Below, one piece after another: positions 33,283-42,516 of a stretch of DNA of 64,000 bases. Position 1 is the first letter of the stretch. Each line of letters begins with the position of its first letter. A program made the translations under genes and the position numbers. The stretch comes from UBA1369 sp964571725 (GTDB taxonomy: Bacteria; Patescibacteriota; Gracilibacteria; UBA1369), in NCBI GenBank assembly GCA_964571725.1, contig CAZNDB010000002.1, positions 248,001-312,000 of the forward strand. Reading direction: 5' to 3'. The notes below the pieces were generated by a model. It was not told the DNA's origin. It saw only the letters and a list, made by a program, of their open reading frames with translations, and did not search any database.

Positions 33283-35895
33283 ATGAAGAAAACTATTGCT
33301 TTGGGAACGATTCTCATGACGCTTTTTACTTTTACCGGGTGTCAATCAGTGCCCGGACTTCCCGCTCAACTTGGAGGCGGTGGTCAGCCGACGCTGGAAG
33401 AAATCGCGGCCAAGCCTTTTACCATGGAATACGAATATTCCGAAGCGCAGATAAAAAGTCTGACTGAAAATGACACGATGGAAAGTATCGCTGAGGCCGG
33501 ACCTTTTTACGCAGGACACGCGGAGTTTGTTCAGCCAGGGCTGCAAAAATTTCAGGAAATGAAAATCGCGCTGGTGGAGGACATTATGAAAAACGTTGAA
33601 CAGCTGAATACTGACTCTGTGGCTTATGCGGCTGAATTGAAAACGTTGAAGAATAAATATATTGATTATCTGGGACAGGTGCTGGAATTGAACAATAAAC
33701 TTGGAAAACAGCTGAAGGAGGTGGCCAAGGCCGTAATTGAACCGGAGGTCAAATACACTATGAATTTTGTTCATTTTGACAGTATTGATACTTCCACCAT
33801 TACCCAGCCCGCGACCGCCGCTCTGATGAAATATCAGAAGACTTATCTGGCCCTGGAAAACGTTGATTTCCTGTCGCGCGATACTGCTGAAACAGTGGGT
33901 GGTCTGATGAATCTGGAGACTTCTTTGCAGAATTCCACGGAAAGCGGAATGAAAGCAATTGGTTCGGGCATTGCGACTGACATTCCGGCGGAAGTTGACG
34001 CTTTGGGCGTGAAACTGATTGCTTTGCAGGAAAAACAACAGCAGGTGAATACACAATTGAAACAGCTCAATACCGCCGCATATTATATGGGCATGGCTTC
34101 GGTGCAGTATGTTGAAGAAAATCTGGCGATGCTTCAGCCGCAGATTGACGGTCTTGCTCCAACCGGTGATTTGACCGCAGACGATGTGGCCTTCATCAAA
34201 GATTTAGCCAAATATTATGGAGAATTTAACAGTGAAATCAAACAGCAACTGGCTCAGGTTGATCAGAAAGAACTGCTGGCTTTTGCCGATGTACAGGAGG
34301 CGGGCTTGATTCCGGTCGCCAAAGCAGATGAGCCGGGTTATGCGCAAAGAGCATTGGAGATGCTGAAAGGGGTTGGCAAATCCGGTTTTGAAGGCGGCAA
34401 ATCTTTGGGTAAATTTACCTGGGAATCCGCCAAATCAGGATATAACACCGCAACCACCGTAATCGGAGTCGGACTGGATACCTTGGGCGCGCATACCAAA
34501 TCAGCCGCCGATGTGATTTATGGAGTGGCCAACGGTAATTCGGTTAAAGATATTGTGACGGAAATCGGAGGTAATTATAAAAAAATCGGGGATAATTTTA
34601 AGGCGGGGAAATCGGGCAGTGAAATCCTGACTACGGCCACCGGATATTTTGATGCCGTGGAGAAGGGTACCGGAAAGGCCGCGGAATCGGCAGTGGAAGG
34701 AGTTATGGGTAAAGGCTGGAGCAGCTGGCTGGCCGGACACGCCGGTGAAATGACGGCCAATCTTTTTACCAGTCTGGGTAAGGGCATCACCAAGGTTGCC
34801 AATAAACAGTCCACGGCCGGTGAAATTGTTGAAGGAACTTTGGATATCGGTCTTTCTTTTATCGGAGGGTCAAAAGTATTAGTCAGCGGTTCGCAATTTG
34901 CCAAGGGCTCTAAAGAAGCTCTGAAATTATTTGGAGAAAAGGGAATTAACTTTATCGGCAGTTCACTTTTCAAAGGAGACATTAAAGCCATTAAAGGATT
35001 GACTGCTGAAATCCTGAAAAACACGAAATTGACCCAGGACCAGGTAACAAAATTAATTACCAATGCCATTAATATTGAAATCAAGGAGGCGATTACCAGA
35101 GAGATCGCGGCAACCAGTAAAGCCATCAATAAGAAATTTCTTGATCTAATCAAAAAAAGCGGGTCAACAATCCTGAAGAATTCCACCGCCGGGGCCAAGG
35201 AGGCTTATAAGGAATTTGTGGAAACTGCTTTCGAAAATACTTTGAAGGGCTACAAGGAGTCGTTGGTCGCGGTTTTGGGCAAGGATTTTACCAGTTATAT
35301 CGACAACCTGGTTGCCAATAAGGCCGATGATTTGCTCAAGGAAATTACCAAGGATTATATCGACAAGGGAATTATTCCCGGTATCAATACCGCGCCTGAT
35401 CTAAAGGATCTGGCCGGCAAATGGGGTGAGGGCAGCATGGTCATCTCCGACGTGGAAACAACGGAAGCTTTCAGGGCCCAGGCCGCTAAAGAAGGTTGTG
35501 ATATTTCCGAAATTGAGAAACAGAAAGGGAAAAAACAGGCTTTGTCCATTACCATGGAACCTACGGGAGAGGACGGCGGGAATCTGCTTTTGAAATTCGG
35601 AGACGGTGAGTCCAAGTCAGTGCCTTTTACCTATAATGAGGGTAACATCGTTGCTTCTTTTTCCGAAAAAGACGCCGCGGTTTCGATCAACATGAACGTG
35701 ACCGAGGAAAACGGTGTGTATAAAAACAACGGTGGCATGGAAATCAGTTATGGTGGCGGAGGACTGAAAATAAAAGCTGACGTGAGTGCTTCCAAGGAAG
35801 CTCCCAAACCGCCCTTAAAGACAGTGACCAACGTGGATGGTGATGTCGGTTCCGAGCTGGTAACCGGCAACGCCGGAGGAACGCCTCAACTCTAA
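33283..35895 (+). CDS. Large lipoprotein of unknown function
   Basis: 870 residues from ATG 33283 (the frame is open 13 codons further, but that would precede the signal peptide). MKKTIALGTILMTLFTFTGC is a lipoprotein signal with Cys20. Residues about 50-330 are helical, possibly coiled coil, followed by a Gly/Ser/Lys-rich middle (FEGGKSLGKFTWESAKSG) and a helical region to 720. The last 140 residues look beta-rich (ITMEPTGEDGGNLLLKFGDG). It has no known domain that I recognise. It lies 15 nt before the second Lgt-like gene, with which it is surely co-transcribed. Confidence 0.8.
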   Translation: MKKTIALGTILMTLFTFTGCQSVPGLPAQLGGGGQPTLEEIAAKPFTMEYEYSEAQIKSLTENDTMESIAEAGPFYAGHAEFVQPGLQKFQEMKIALVEDIMKNVEQLNTDSVAYAAELKTLKNKYIDYLGQVLELNNKLGKQLKEVAKAVIEPEVKYTMNFVHFDSIDTSTITQPATAALMKYQKTYLALENVDFLSRDTAETVGGLMNLETSLQNSTESGMKAIGSGIATDIPAEVDALGVKLIALQEKQQQVNTQLKQLNTAAYYMGMASVQYVEENLAMLQPQIDGLAPTGDLTADDVAFIKDLAKYYGEFNSEIKQQLAQVDQKELLAFADVQEAGLIPVAKADEPGYAQRALEMLKGVGKSGFEGGKSLGKFTWESAKSGYNTATTVIGVGLDTLGAHTKSAADVIYGVANGNSVKDIVTEIGGNYKKIGDNFKAGKSGSEILTTATGYFDAVEKGTGKAAESAVEGVMGKGWSSWLAGHAGEMTANLFTSLGKGITKVANKQSTAGEIVEGTLDIGLSFIGGSKVLVSGSQFAKGSKEALKLFGEKGINFIGSSLFKGDIKAIKGLTAEILKNTKLTQDQVTKLITNAINIEIKEAITREIAATSKAINKKFLDLIKKSGSTILKNSTAGAKEAYKEFVETAFENTLKGYKESLVAVLGKDFTSYIDNLVANKADDLLKEITKDYIDKGIIPGINTAPDLKDLAGKWGEGSMVISDVETTEAFRAQAAKEGCDISEIEKQKGKKQALSITMEPTGEDGGNLLLKFGDGESKSVPFTYNEGNIVASFSEKDAAVSINMNVTEENGVYKNNGGMEISYGGGGLKIKADVSASKEAPKPPLKTVTNVDGDVGSELVTGNAGGTPQL

Positions 35896-35910
35896 TTACC
35901 GATACAAAAA

Positions 35911-36741
35911 ATGTATCCGTTTCAGATAAAATTATTGCTATTTGGTCAGACCGTGGAATTCGGCCCCTATGCCTTGTTTTTCGGTCTGGCCATTGTGATT
36001 GCCCTGGCCGGTTGTATGGTTTTCGGCGTGCGGCGGGGATTTAAAGCCGGGCAATTGATGTGGATTTTGGCTACTATGTTGCTTGTCGCAGTAGCGGGCG
36101 CGAGATTGTTGAACGCACTGGTGAACTGGCCGGCGTATTTGGCTGAACCAGGGAAATTATTTGAGTTGTCCAGTTCCGGTTTCTCACTCTATGGCGGGAT
36201 TGTAGCAGCTGTGATTGCCGGATATCTGGTTTGCCGGCGGTTGGGGGTGGACGCTTTTCGATTGGGGGACACTTTTGTTCCTTTTTTGGGAATAAGCATC
36301 GCTATGATGAGAGTAGGCTGTTTTTTGCAGGGGTGCTGTTTCGGAATTGAAACGGATTTGCCTTGGGGGGTGACATTTCCACTTTTGAGTCCGGCTCATC
36401 TGCATCAGATGTCCGGGCACGGGAATTTTCTGGAAGTGATGGCGGTTCATCCGACGCAATTATATGAATTGGCAGCGGCTGTGCTTTTGAGTGTCCTGGC
36501 TTTCATGCTGTTGCGAAAAAAACTGAAGGCAGGAGTTACCATGGTGATTTTTTTGACGGTTTTTTCTTTGTTCCGGCTGTTCAATGCCTTTTTGCGGGCA
36601 ACTCCGGAAAATTTCAGCATGCCGGAATATTTTTATCCGGGAATATATATGTTGGTTTTCCTGACGGGGACGTTGTTGCTGGCTAAAAACGTTTTCGCAA
36701 TGCGACGCTTGCCAACCGATGCTGAAGCGGATGCCGTCTAA
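35911..36741 (+). CDS. Second, diverged Lgt-family protein
   Basis: 276 residues and seven membrane segments. Family marks are GPYALFFGLAI near residue 18, MRVGCFLQGCCFG and VHPTQLYE. The His of the SFHGG loop in canonical Lgt is replaced: here the loop is SLYGG with Tyr94. The GGRIG motif becomes AGARL. This branch of the family is seen in other bacteria with the Tyr form. It is 15 nt after a large lipoprotein gene, so it may modify that lipoprotein or a related substrate; activity is unproven. Confidence 0.85.
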   Translation: MYPFQIKLLLFGQTVEFGPYALFFGLAIVIALAGCMVFGVRRGFKAGQLMWILATMLLVAVAGARLLNALVNWPAYLAEPGKLFELSSSGFSLYGGIVAAVIAGYLVCRRLGVDAFRLGDTFVPFLGISIAMMRVGCFLQGCCFGIETDLPWGVTFPLLSPAHLHQMSGHGNFLEVMAVHPTQLYELAAAVLLSVLAFMLLRKKLKAGVTMVIFLTVFSLFRLFNAFLRATPENFSMPEYFYPGIYMLVFLTGTLLLAKNVFAMRRLPTDAEADAV

Positions 36742-37380
36742 TTATGCTGATGGCGGAGTGGCTTTTTGCAGTTCTTTAACTTTCGTTTCCACGACGCCCA
36801 AGGCGTGAGCCATTTGCGCGACGATCGGGTTTTTGAGGCGTGACAGAAGGGTTTCCAGAACTGCATGATAAAACCATAATTCCCGTTCAATGGGGGCGTG
36901 GAAAAAATCAAATATTTTCAGTCCCATCATCTGGCAGGAATCGTGCAGTGACATTAAATTATGGATTTTGTCGGCCGCGCAGACCATCATCGCGGGTTCC
37001 GAATCAGTGGCTAGATTGGCCAGATAGCCGGCTTTGCGGTGTTCCCAGTTCTCAATTGAATTTCCCGGTTTGGCGGGATCTTTTTTTTCACTGACTTCAC
37101 GCACGATGCGGGTGATTTCCGGTCCGAAATCCCTTTCCATGTCCTGTTCGCCGTAACCCGATACGTCTTCCAGCACGTCATGCAGCAGTCCCGCGCAGAT
37201 GGTGTTCTCATCCCGCGTATATTCCGAAAGTATCATGGCCACGCCGAAAGGATGGGAAATATATGGCTGATCCACCGCTTTGCGTTTTTGTCCGTCATGG
37301 AGGTGAGCTGCGGTATTCACTGCTTTGAAGACCAGGGGTGTGAAGAACATGTGGGGAAAAGTAAAGATTGATGTTTTCAT
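36742..37380 (-). CDS. HD-domain hydrolase, SpoT-like
   Basis: 212 residues from ATG 37380. It has the HD pattern of (p)ppGpp hydrolases: AAHLHDGQKRKAVDQPYISHP (HDG..R....PY..HP), GLLHDVLEDV (the HD pair) and AADKIHNL (ED/D-type last ligand). No synthetase domain is attached, so it fits a small alarmone hydrolase or a related phosphohydrolase. Its stop abuts the stop of the Lgt-like gene with no spacer. Confidence 0.85.
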   Translation of the reverse strand: MKTSIFTFPHMFFTPLVFKAVNTAAHLHDGQKRKAVDQPYISHPFGVAMILSEYTRDENTICAGLLHDVLEDVSGYGEQDMERDFGPEITRIVREVSEKKDPAKPGNSIENWEHRKAGYLANLATDSEPAMMVCAADKIHNLMSLHDSCQMMGLKIFDFFHAPIERELWFYHAVLETLLSRLKNPIVAQMAHALGVVETKVKELQKATPPSA

Positions 37381-37511
37381 TGTAAGCAAAACCGGACTTT
37401 TTTGAAAGTAGTTGTTGTGATGAAGAGGATGGTGTTGTGTCCGTCACAAGTAAAAATTTGATAATGTTTTTTTGTTATATTTGTGCAATAATCGGGGTTG
37501 ATAAACCTTAA

Positions 37512-37817
37512 ATGTTTATTATGCCAAATAAAAACAGTGATACTTTTAAAGTGATGGGAGAGGATCTGGTCAAACAGATCAAGAAACTCTTTCACGAGGG
37601 GAATATCCGCAAGATCAGAATCAAAGATGAGAAGGGCAAGAATACCTATCTGGAAATTCCCGTAACAGTAGGCGTGATCGGAGCGGTACTGGTTCCGGTT
37701 CTGGCGGTGGTGGGGGCTTTGGGCGTAATGGTGGGGGCGGTGACGGTGCAGGTGATACGGATGGAGGAGTCCAGAAAAGCTACCGCTAAAGCAAAAAAGG
37801 CGGCGAACAAAAAGTAA
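37512..37817 (+). CDS. DUF4342-family protein
   Basis: 101 residues. GEDLVKQIKKLFHEGNIRKIRIKDEKG followed by the hydrophobic IPVTVGVIGAVLVPVLAVVGALGVMVGAV is the typical DUF4342 pattern: a short basic beta-rich part, then one or two membrane segments and a Lys-rich tail. Function is unknown. A second ATG (37521) is equally possible. Confidence 0.8.
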   Translation: MFIMPNKNSDTFKVMGEDLVKQIKKLFHEGNIRKIRIKDEKGKNTYLEIPVTVGVIGAVLVPVLAVVGALGVMVGAVTVQVIRMEESRKATAKAKKAANKK

Positions 37818-37898
37818 ACCGGATGAAGGTTGGGCTGCCCGTGTTATGTGTTATAATTCAGGCGGTTTTGAACAGGATGTACGATTAATTTTAATTAT

Positions 37899-38315
37899 AT
37901 GAAATTTGTCTGGGAGGAATTCTACAGCGTAAACGTCAAACTGATTGATGAGCAACATCAGCATTATTTTGAAATCATCAATAAAATTTCCGACCATCTG
38001 GATTCGGATCATCTGGACCGGGTGATGTTGGGAGGAATATTGAAAGAACTGGTTGATTATGCTTTTTATCATTTACAGACCGAGGAAAAATATTTTCAGG
38101 AGTTTAAATACGAGGGCGCGGCCCATCACATCGAAATGCACAATGTGTATCGGGAAATGATGAATAAATATATGGCCCAGGCTCAGGATCCCGCCGTGGA
38201 TGTGGAAAAACTGTTCAGTGAAGTATCACAATTTGCCATAGACTGGTTTGCCAGCCATATTCTGGTGGAAGACAAGAAGTACAGCCATTGTTTTAATGAT
38301 CACGGGTTGAATTAA
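37899..38315 (+). CDS. Bacteriohemerythrin
   Basis: 138 residues, a four-helix bundle. The diiron ligands are all visible: H20 (DEQHQHYF), H58 and E62 (YHLQTEE), H77 and H81 (HHIEMH), H120 and D125 (SHILVED). It should bind oxygen reversibly, serving for oxygen storage, sensing or scavenging. It stands between DUF4342 and cysS in the same direction and has an AT-rich leader without Shine-Dalgarno. Confidence 0.95.
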   Translation: MKFVWEEFYSVNVKLIDEQHQHYFEIINKISDHLDSDHLDRVMLGGILKELVDYAFYHLQTEEKYFQEFKYEGAAHHIEMHNVYREMMNKYMAQAQDPAVDVEKLFSEVSQFAIDWFASHILVEDKKYSHCFNDHGLN

Positions 38316-38359
38316 GTCCCGCCGCTAAATTATTTATTTGTTGTCGCAGAGAATTAATC

Positions 38360-39790
38360 ATGAAATTTTACAATACGCTGAGCAGGAAGGTGGAAGACTT
38401 TAAGCCGCTTCGTGAAGGGAAAGTGAGTATGTATTCCTGCGGTCCTACGGTTTACAACTATGTGCATCTGGGTAATCTGCGCGCCTATATTTTTGTCGAT
38501 ATGCTGAAGAGATATCTGACCTATCGCGGATATGAGGTGCATCACGTGATGAATATTACCGACGTGGACGATAAAACCATTCGGGACAGCCGTAAGGAAG
38601 GAAAATCACTGAAGGATTTTACGGATTTTTACCGGGAAGCCTTTATCAGCGATCTGAATTCGATGAACATTCGCATGCCGGATGAGATGCCGAGGGCTAC
38701 CGACCACATCAAGGAAATGATCGGAATAATCAAGACCCTGCTGGGAAAAGGCTATGCCTATAAGCAGGGTGATTCCGTGTATTTCAAAATTTCCGCATCA
38801 AAAAATTACGGTGAACTGGCCCAGCTTTCCAAACAAAGTCTGAAAGAGAATGCAGATCAGCGGTTGAACGTGAAAGACGAATACGAAAAGGACAGCGCCA
38901 ATGATTTTGTCCTCTGGAAAGGGTGGAAAGAAGAGGACGGCGATGTTTACTGGGAAACCGAACTGGGCAAGGGCAGGCCCGGCTGGCATATTGAATGTTC
39001 GGCCATGTCGATGAAATATCTGGGACAGACTTTTGATATACATTGCGGCGGGGAGGATTTGATTTTCCCACATCATACCAATGAAATAGCCCAGTCCGAG
39101 GGGTGTACTGGCGAGCGCTTTGTGAATTTCTGGGTGCATAACGCCCATTTGTTGATTGAAGGTCAGAAGATGTCCAAATCGCTGGGAAATTTCTATACTT
39201 TGAGGGAAATTGTGGAACGGGGGTATTTGCCGATTCTGGTCAGGATAGTTTTGATGAAGGTTCATTACCGCCAGAATCTCAATTTCACTTTTGCCGGTCT
39301 GGATGAGGCTGAGACGATTGCCAAAAAACTGTTGGACACTCTGATTGATCTGGATTTTGTAACCGGAACCGCATCCAATGATCTGGATATCGCCGGTTTG
39401 ATCAGCCGCAGTCGCGCCGCTTTCACGGAAGCGATGGATGAAGATCTGAACGTCAGCGGGGCTTTTGCCGAGTTGATGAATCTGGTCGGTGAAATTAACA
39501 GACAGGTGAAAAAGTTGAACGTTGAACAGGCCAAATTGGTGAAAGATTATCTGTTTGAGCTGGATGAAGTTTTGGGGTTCGTGAGACTGATCTATGACCG
39601 TTATCAGGTCAATTTGGCCGTGGTCTCCCGGGATCCCGCCGTGATTGAGAAACTGGAACAGCGCAAAGCTTTCAAGAAGGATAAAGAATATGCCAAGGCC
39701 GATCAAATCAGAGCGGAGCTGCAGGAGCGGGGTGTTTTGATCAGTGATGTGGAAGGGGATAAATACGTACTGCGGTTGTCTTACCTGTAG
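38360..39790 (+). CDS. cysS: Cysteinyl-tRNA synthetase
   Basis: 476 residues. Class I signatures are present: CGPTVYNYVHLGNLRAYI (HIGH-type HLGN) near residue 28 and KMSKSLGNF (KMSKS) near 270. The zinc site has C28 (YSCG), ECSAMS, and CGGEDLIFPHHTNEIAQSE. The C-terminal anticodon-binding region is complete. It charges tRNA-Cys. The gene stands 44 nt after hemerythrin. Confidence 0.97.
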   Translation: MKFYNTLSRKVEDFKPLREGKVSMYSCGPTVYNYVHLGNLRAYIFVDMLKRYLTYRGYEVHHVMNITDVDDKTIRDSRKEGKSLKDFTDFYREAFISDLNSMNIRMPDEMPRATDHIKEMIGIIKTLLGKGYAYKQGDSVYFKISASKNYGELAQLSKQSLKENADQRLNVKDEYEKDSANDFVLWKGWKEEDGDVYWETELGKGRPGWHIECSAMSMKYLGQTFDIHCGGEDLIFPHHTNEIAQSEGCTGERFVNFWVHNAHLLIEGQKMSKSLGNFYTLREIVERGYLPILVRIVLMKVHYRQNLNFTFAGLDEAETIAKKLLDTLIDLDFVTGTASNDLDIAGLISRSRAAFTEAMDEDLNVSGAFAELMNLVGEINRQVKKLNVEQAKLVKDYLFELDEVLGFVRLIYDRYQVNLAVVSRDPAVIEKLEQRKAFKKDKEYAKADQIRAELQERGVLISDVEGDKYVLRLSYL

Positions 39791-39839
39791 CGTTTTGTTA
39801 TATTTCGAAACAGTATTCTAAAGAATTTAAATTTTGGAC

Positions 39840-40685
39840 ATGTTTTATGCGATTGTTGCGACTGTTGTGGTCAGTCTGTTGTCTTTGACGGGAGCGGTAT
39901 TGTTTTTCAGAAAAAAACAAATTTCCAACCGTTACGGCGGAGCCATGATCAGCATGGCGGCCGGAGTGATGCTGACTGTAGCGGTTATGGACTTGTTGCC
40001 GGAAGCGGTAGAGATTTATTCCGGACCGGAATTATATTGGGCATTGCTTCTGGGCATATGTCTTTTTTTCGTGATGGAAAGGATGGTGCACTGGTATCAT
40101 CACCATACCCATCAGCATAAACGGGAACAGGAAATTCAACCCGCGGCCTATCTCGTTTTGGTGGGCGATTCCCTGCATAACTTTTTTGACGGTCTGGCGA
40201 TTGCCGCAGCCTTCAGCGTAAGCGTGGAATTGGGCGTGGCGGCGACAATTGGTATAATTTTACATGAGATTCCCAGCGAATTGGCTGATTTTATCGCGCT
40301 GGTACACAGTGGTTTTAAATTCTGGAAAGCCATTCTCTATAATTTATTGTCCGGATTTACGGCAATTTTAGGTGCGGTGGCAGGCTGGTTTTTCGTGGGA
40401 TCTGTGGAGGGAGTTTTACCCTTTTTATTGGCTTTCAACGCCGGTATGTTTATCTATATTTCCTGTTCGGATTTGATTCCGGCTCTGCATGAAGAATTTA
40501 AACGGGATAAGAGGTGGTTACAGACGCTGACTTTTTTGCTGGGCGTGGCGATTATGTTTTTACTGATTAACTCTCTGGAACACGAGTCCGTGGAGGTGGT
40601 TGAAAAGCCTGATTCAACATCGGGCATCAGAGTCGTGATTCCTCCTGCGCCAGAAAGTACCAGCCATCTGGAAGCCGTTAATTAA
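39840..40685 (+). CDS. ZIP-family zinc transporter
   Basis: 281 residues from ATG 39840 (a TTG two codons earlier is possible). Eight hydrophobic segments. The conserved metal helices are clear: GDSLHNFFDGLAIAAAF (H and D) and HEIPSELADF. A His-rich loop follows helix 3 (HWYHHHTHQHK), as is common in ZIP proteins. It probably imports zinc or iron; some bacterial ZIPs work in reverse. It follows cysS by 49 nt. Confidence 0.93.
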   Translation: MFYAIVATVVVSLLSLTGAVLFFRKKQISNRYGGAMISMAAGVMLTVAVMDLLPEAVEIYSGPELYWALLLGICLFFVMERMVHWYHHHTHQHKREQEIQPAAYLVLVGDSLHNFFDGLAIAAAFSVSVELGVAATIGIILHEIPSELADFIALVHSGFKFWKAILYNLLSGFTAILGAVAGWFFVGSVEGVLPFLLAFNAGMFIYISCSDLIPALHEEFKRDKRWLQTLTFLLGVAIMFLLINSLEHESVEVVEKPDSTSGIRVVIPPAPESTSHLEAVN

Positions 40686-40695
40686 AAACGGGTAA

Positions 40696-41475
40696 TTATT
40701 CGGCGAGGGGGATCGATGCCGGATTGAAGATTTCCCGGATGATCTGGCAGGCCAGCCGCTGATCTATGAAATAGGGCGATGTGGCAATGGTAACCAGGTC
40801 CGCCGACGGCAGTAGTTTTTTGATTAAGGCCAGCTTGTTGGTTTTATCGATGTAATTGAATTCGGGCGCGAAAAAATCCAGATCGATGTCCAGGATAAAA
40901 GGCGGTTTGACGGGAGGGAAGGCGTTTAGCGAGTTGGACGAGTCGACCAGAATTATTTTCCCGATCAGGCCTGTTTTGATGGCCGGCGGAATGAAATTAC
41001 CGACATTGAGGATGTGGTTGGCGTACTCGAATATCTGCTCCAGATCAGCGGCTTTTTCTTCCGGGAACATTTCTACCGGAAGACGGGAATCTTTGTGCTG
41101 ATCGATGTGAATCAATGTCAGAGGTGTGGGAAGCTTGAGTTTTAACCTGCCCCAATGCCAGAAATAAAAAGCGTGGTTATGATTGTCCATGATGATTATC
41201 GGGCGACCGGGGTTCTCCGGATTGGGAAAAACCGGGAAGTTTTTTAGTCCGGGGAAACTTTTAATCAGGCCGTCGATTTCAATTTCGAAAGCCGGTTCAA
41301 CGGAAATTGCCAGATTATCGAGGGCTTCTACGGCCGTGGGGAATTCGCGGACTGAAGCGACGCGCAAATGTGGTTGGGGATGGACTTCTGATCGTTTTTC
41401 ATAATCGAAACCGTTATTTCCTTCGTTTTCATCCAGAATAAATTCCTGATGATAGTGTGGAATGGAAAAGTTCAT
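40696..41475 (-). CDS. UPF0489-family protein
   Basis: 259 residues, soluble. The motifs TLIHIDQHKDSR (HxD.H.D) and FILDIDLDFF (DIDLD) match the UPF0489 family and its arginase-like fold with metal-binding Asp/His residues. IIIMDNHNHAFYFWHWGRL is also family-like. The reaction is unknown. The gene is convergent with the ZIP gene, 10 nt away. Confidence 0.85.
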   Translation of the reverse strand: MNFSIPHYHQEFILDENEGNNGFDYEKRSEVHPQPHLRVASVREFPTAVEALDNLAISVEPAFEIEIDGLIKSFPGLKNFPVFPNPENPGRPIIIMDNHNHAFYFWHWGRLKLKLPTPLTLIHIDQHKDSRLPVEMFPEEKAADLEQIFEYANHILNVGNFIPPAIKTGLIGKIILVDSSNSLNAFPPVKPPFILDIDLDFFAPEFNYIDKTNKLALIKKLLPSADLVTIATSPYFIDQRLACQIIREIFNPASIPLAE

Positions 41476-41556
41476 GATGGGACGCGATGGTGATGATTTT
41501 GAGTTTTAACCCATCTTATGCTAAAATTTTTCCCGTTAAAACTTAAAAAAATAAAT

Positions 41557-42489
41557 ATGGCCAAAATGACACATAAAAAGATGGAGGACATGATGCCGGA
41601 AGATGCCTGCTGCGGTTCCGGAATGGGGCATGAGGCTGGTTGCGACGGACACGGATGCGGAGGAGGATGCGGACATCATCCACCTTTAGCTATTTTATTC
41701 GTAAAATTTACGGCGGGTGTTTTGATGCTTTTACTGGCAATTTGGGTGGGTATGCAGATTTGGGTCAATCCCTGGTATAAGAACATCAGGGCTGAATTTA
41801 CGGCCACTCCTTATGCGCGGACCGTAACCGTGGAAGGAGACGGAAAGGTAACGGTGAAACCTGATATCGCCAGAATTTCGCTTTCAGTTGCCTCCACCGG
41901 GAAAACCGTCAAAGAGGTTACCGATGACAATGTACAAAAAATGAATGCGGTCGTGGCTGAGCTGAAGAAACTGGGAATCAAATCCGAGGACATTCAAACA
42001 TCTTCCTATGATCTTTATCCTCAATACGATTATAATCCTCCTTTATATCTGGATAACGTGAAGCAGCAGGAAGTTGTGGATAAAACTCCCAGAATTGTCG
42101 GATATAATCTGAATCAGACCGTGGATCTCAAGGTAAGAGATTTGAATAAAACCGATGACGTAGTGGATGTAGCGACCCGTGCCGGTGCCAATCAGGTCGG
42201 CTCTCTGGTATTTGATCTGGATGATTTGACCGTGCCCAAGGCTGCCGCCCGCAAACTGGCTTTCGACAAAGCCAAGGCCAAGGCTGTTCAGATGGCAGGT
42301 GCCGCAGGTGTGTCTCTTGGCAAGGTAGTTACCTTTTCCGAAGGATATAGCGGAGGCTATCCCGTACAATATGCCAATTACGCGATGAGAGATATGGCTG
42401 TTTCTGAAGCCGCAATGGCCACTCCTGCCATGGAACCGGGCAGCAAGGAAATCACCGTCAATGTGTCGGTTACTTATGAAATTGATTAA
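41557..42489 (+). CDS. SIMPL (DUF541) protein with Cys/His-rich N-terminus
   Basis: 310 residues from ATG 41557. Residues 14-45 are rich in Cys, His and Gly (DACCGSGMGHEAGCDGHGCG, then GGCGHHPP), a probable metal-binding patch. A single membrane helix follows (LAILFVKFTAGVLMLLLAIW, about 50-72). The C-terminal 225 residues form a SIMPL domain (VEGDGKVTVKPDIARISLSV; AAARKLAFDKAKAKA), which lies outside the membrane. SIMPL function is unknown in bacteria. The Cys/His patch would face the cytoplasm and is not usual for the family. Confidence 0.9.
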   Translation: MAKMTHKKMEDMMPEDACCGSGMGHEAGCDGHGCGGGCGHHPPLAILFVKFTAGVLMLLLAIWVGMQIWVNPWYKNIRAEFTATPYARTVTVEGDGKVTVKPDIARISLSVASTGKTVKEVTDDNVQKMNAVVAELKKLGIKSEDIQTSSYDLYPQYDYNPPLYLDNVKQQEVVDKTPRIVGYNLNQTVDLKVRDLNKTDDVVDVATRAGANQVGSLVFDLDDLTVPKAAARKLAFDKAKAKAVQMAGAAGVSLGKVVTFSEGYSGGYPVQYANYAMRDMAVSEAAMATPAMEPGSKEITVNVSVTYEID

Positions 42490-42516
42490 TACCGGCAGAC
42501 GGTTGTTTTCGCCGGG

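Noticed and set aside
38798..39706. A 302-codon minus-strand frame
   Set aside because: It lies wholly inside cysS on the opposite strand.
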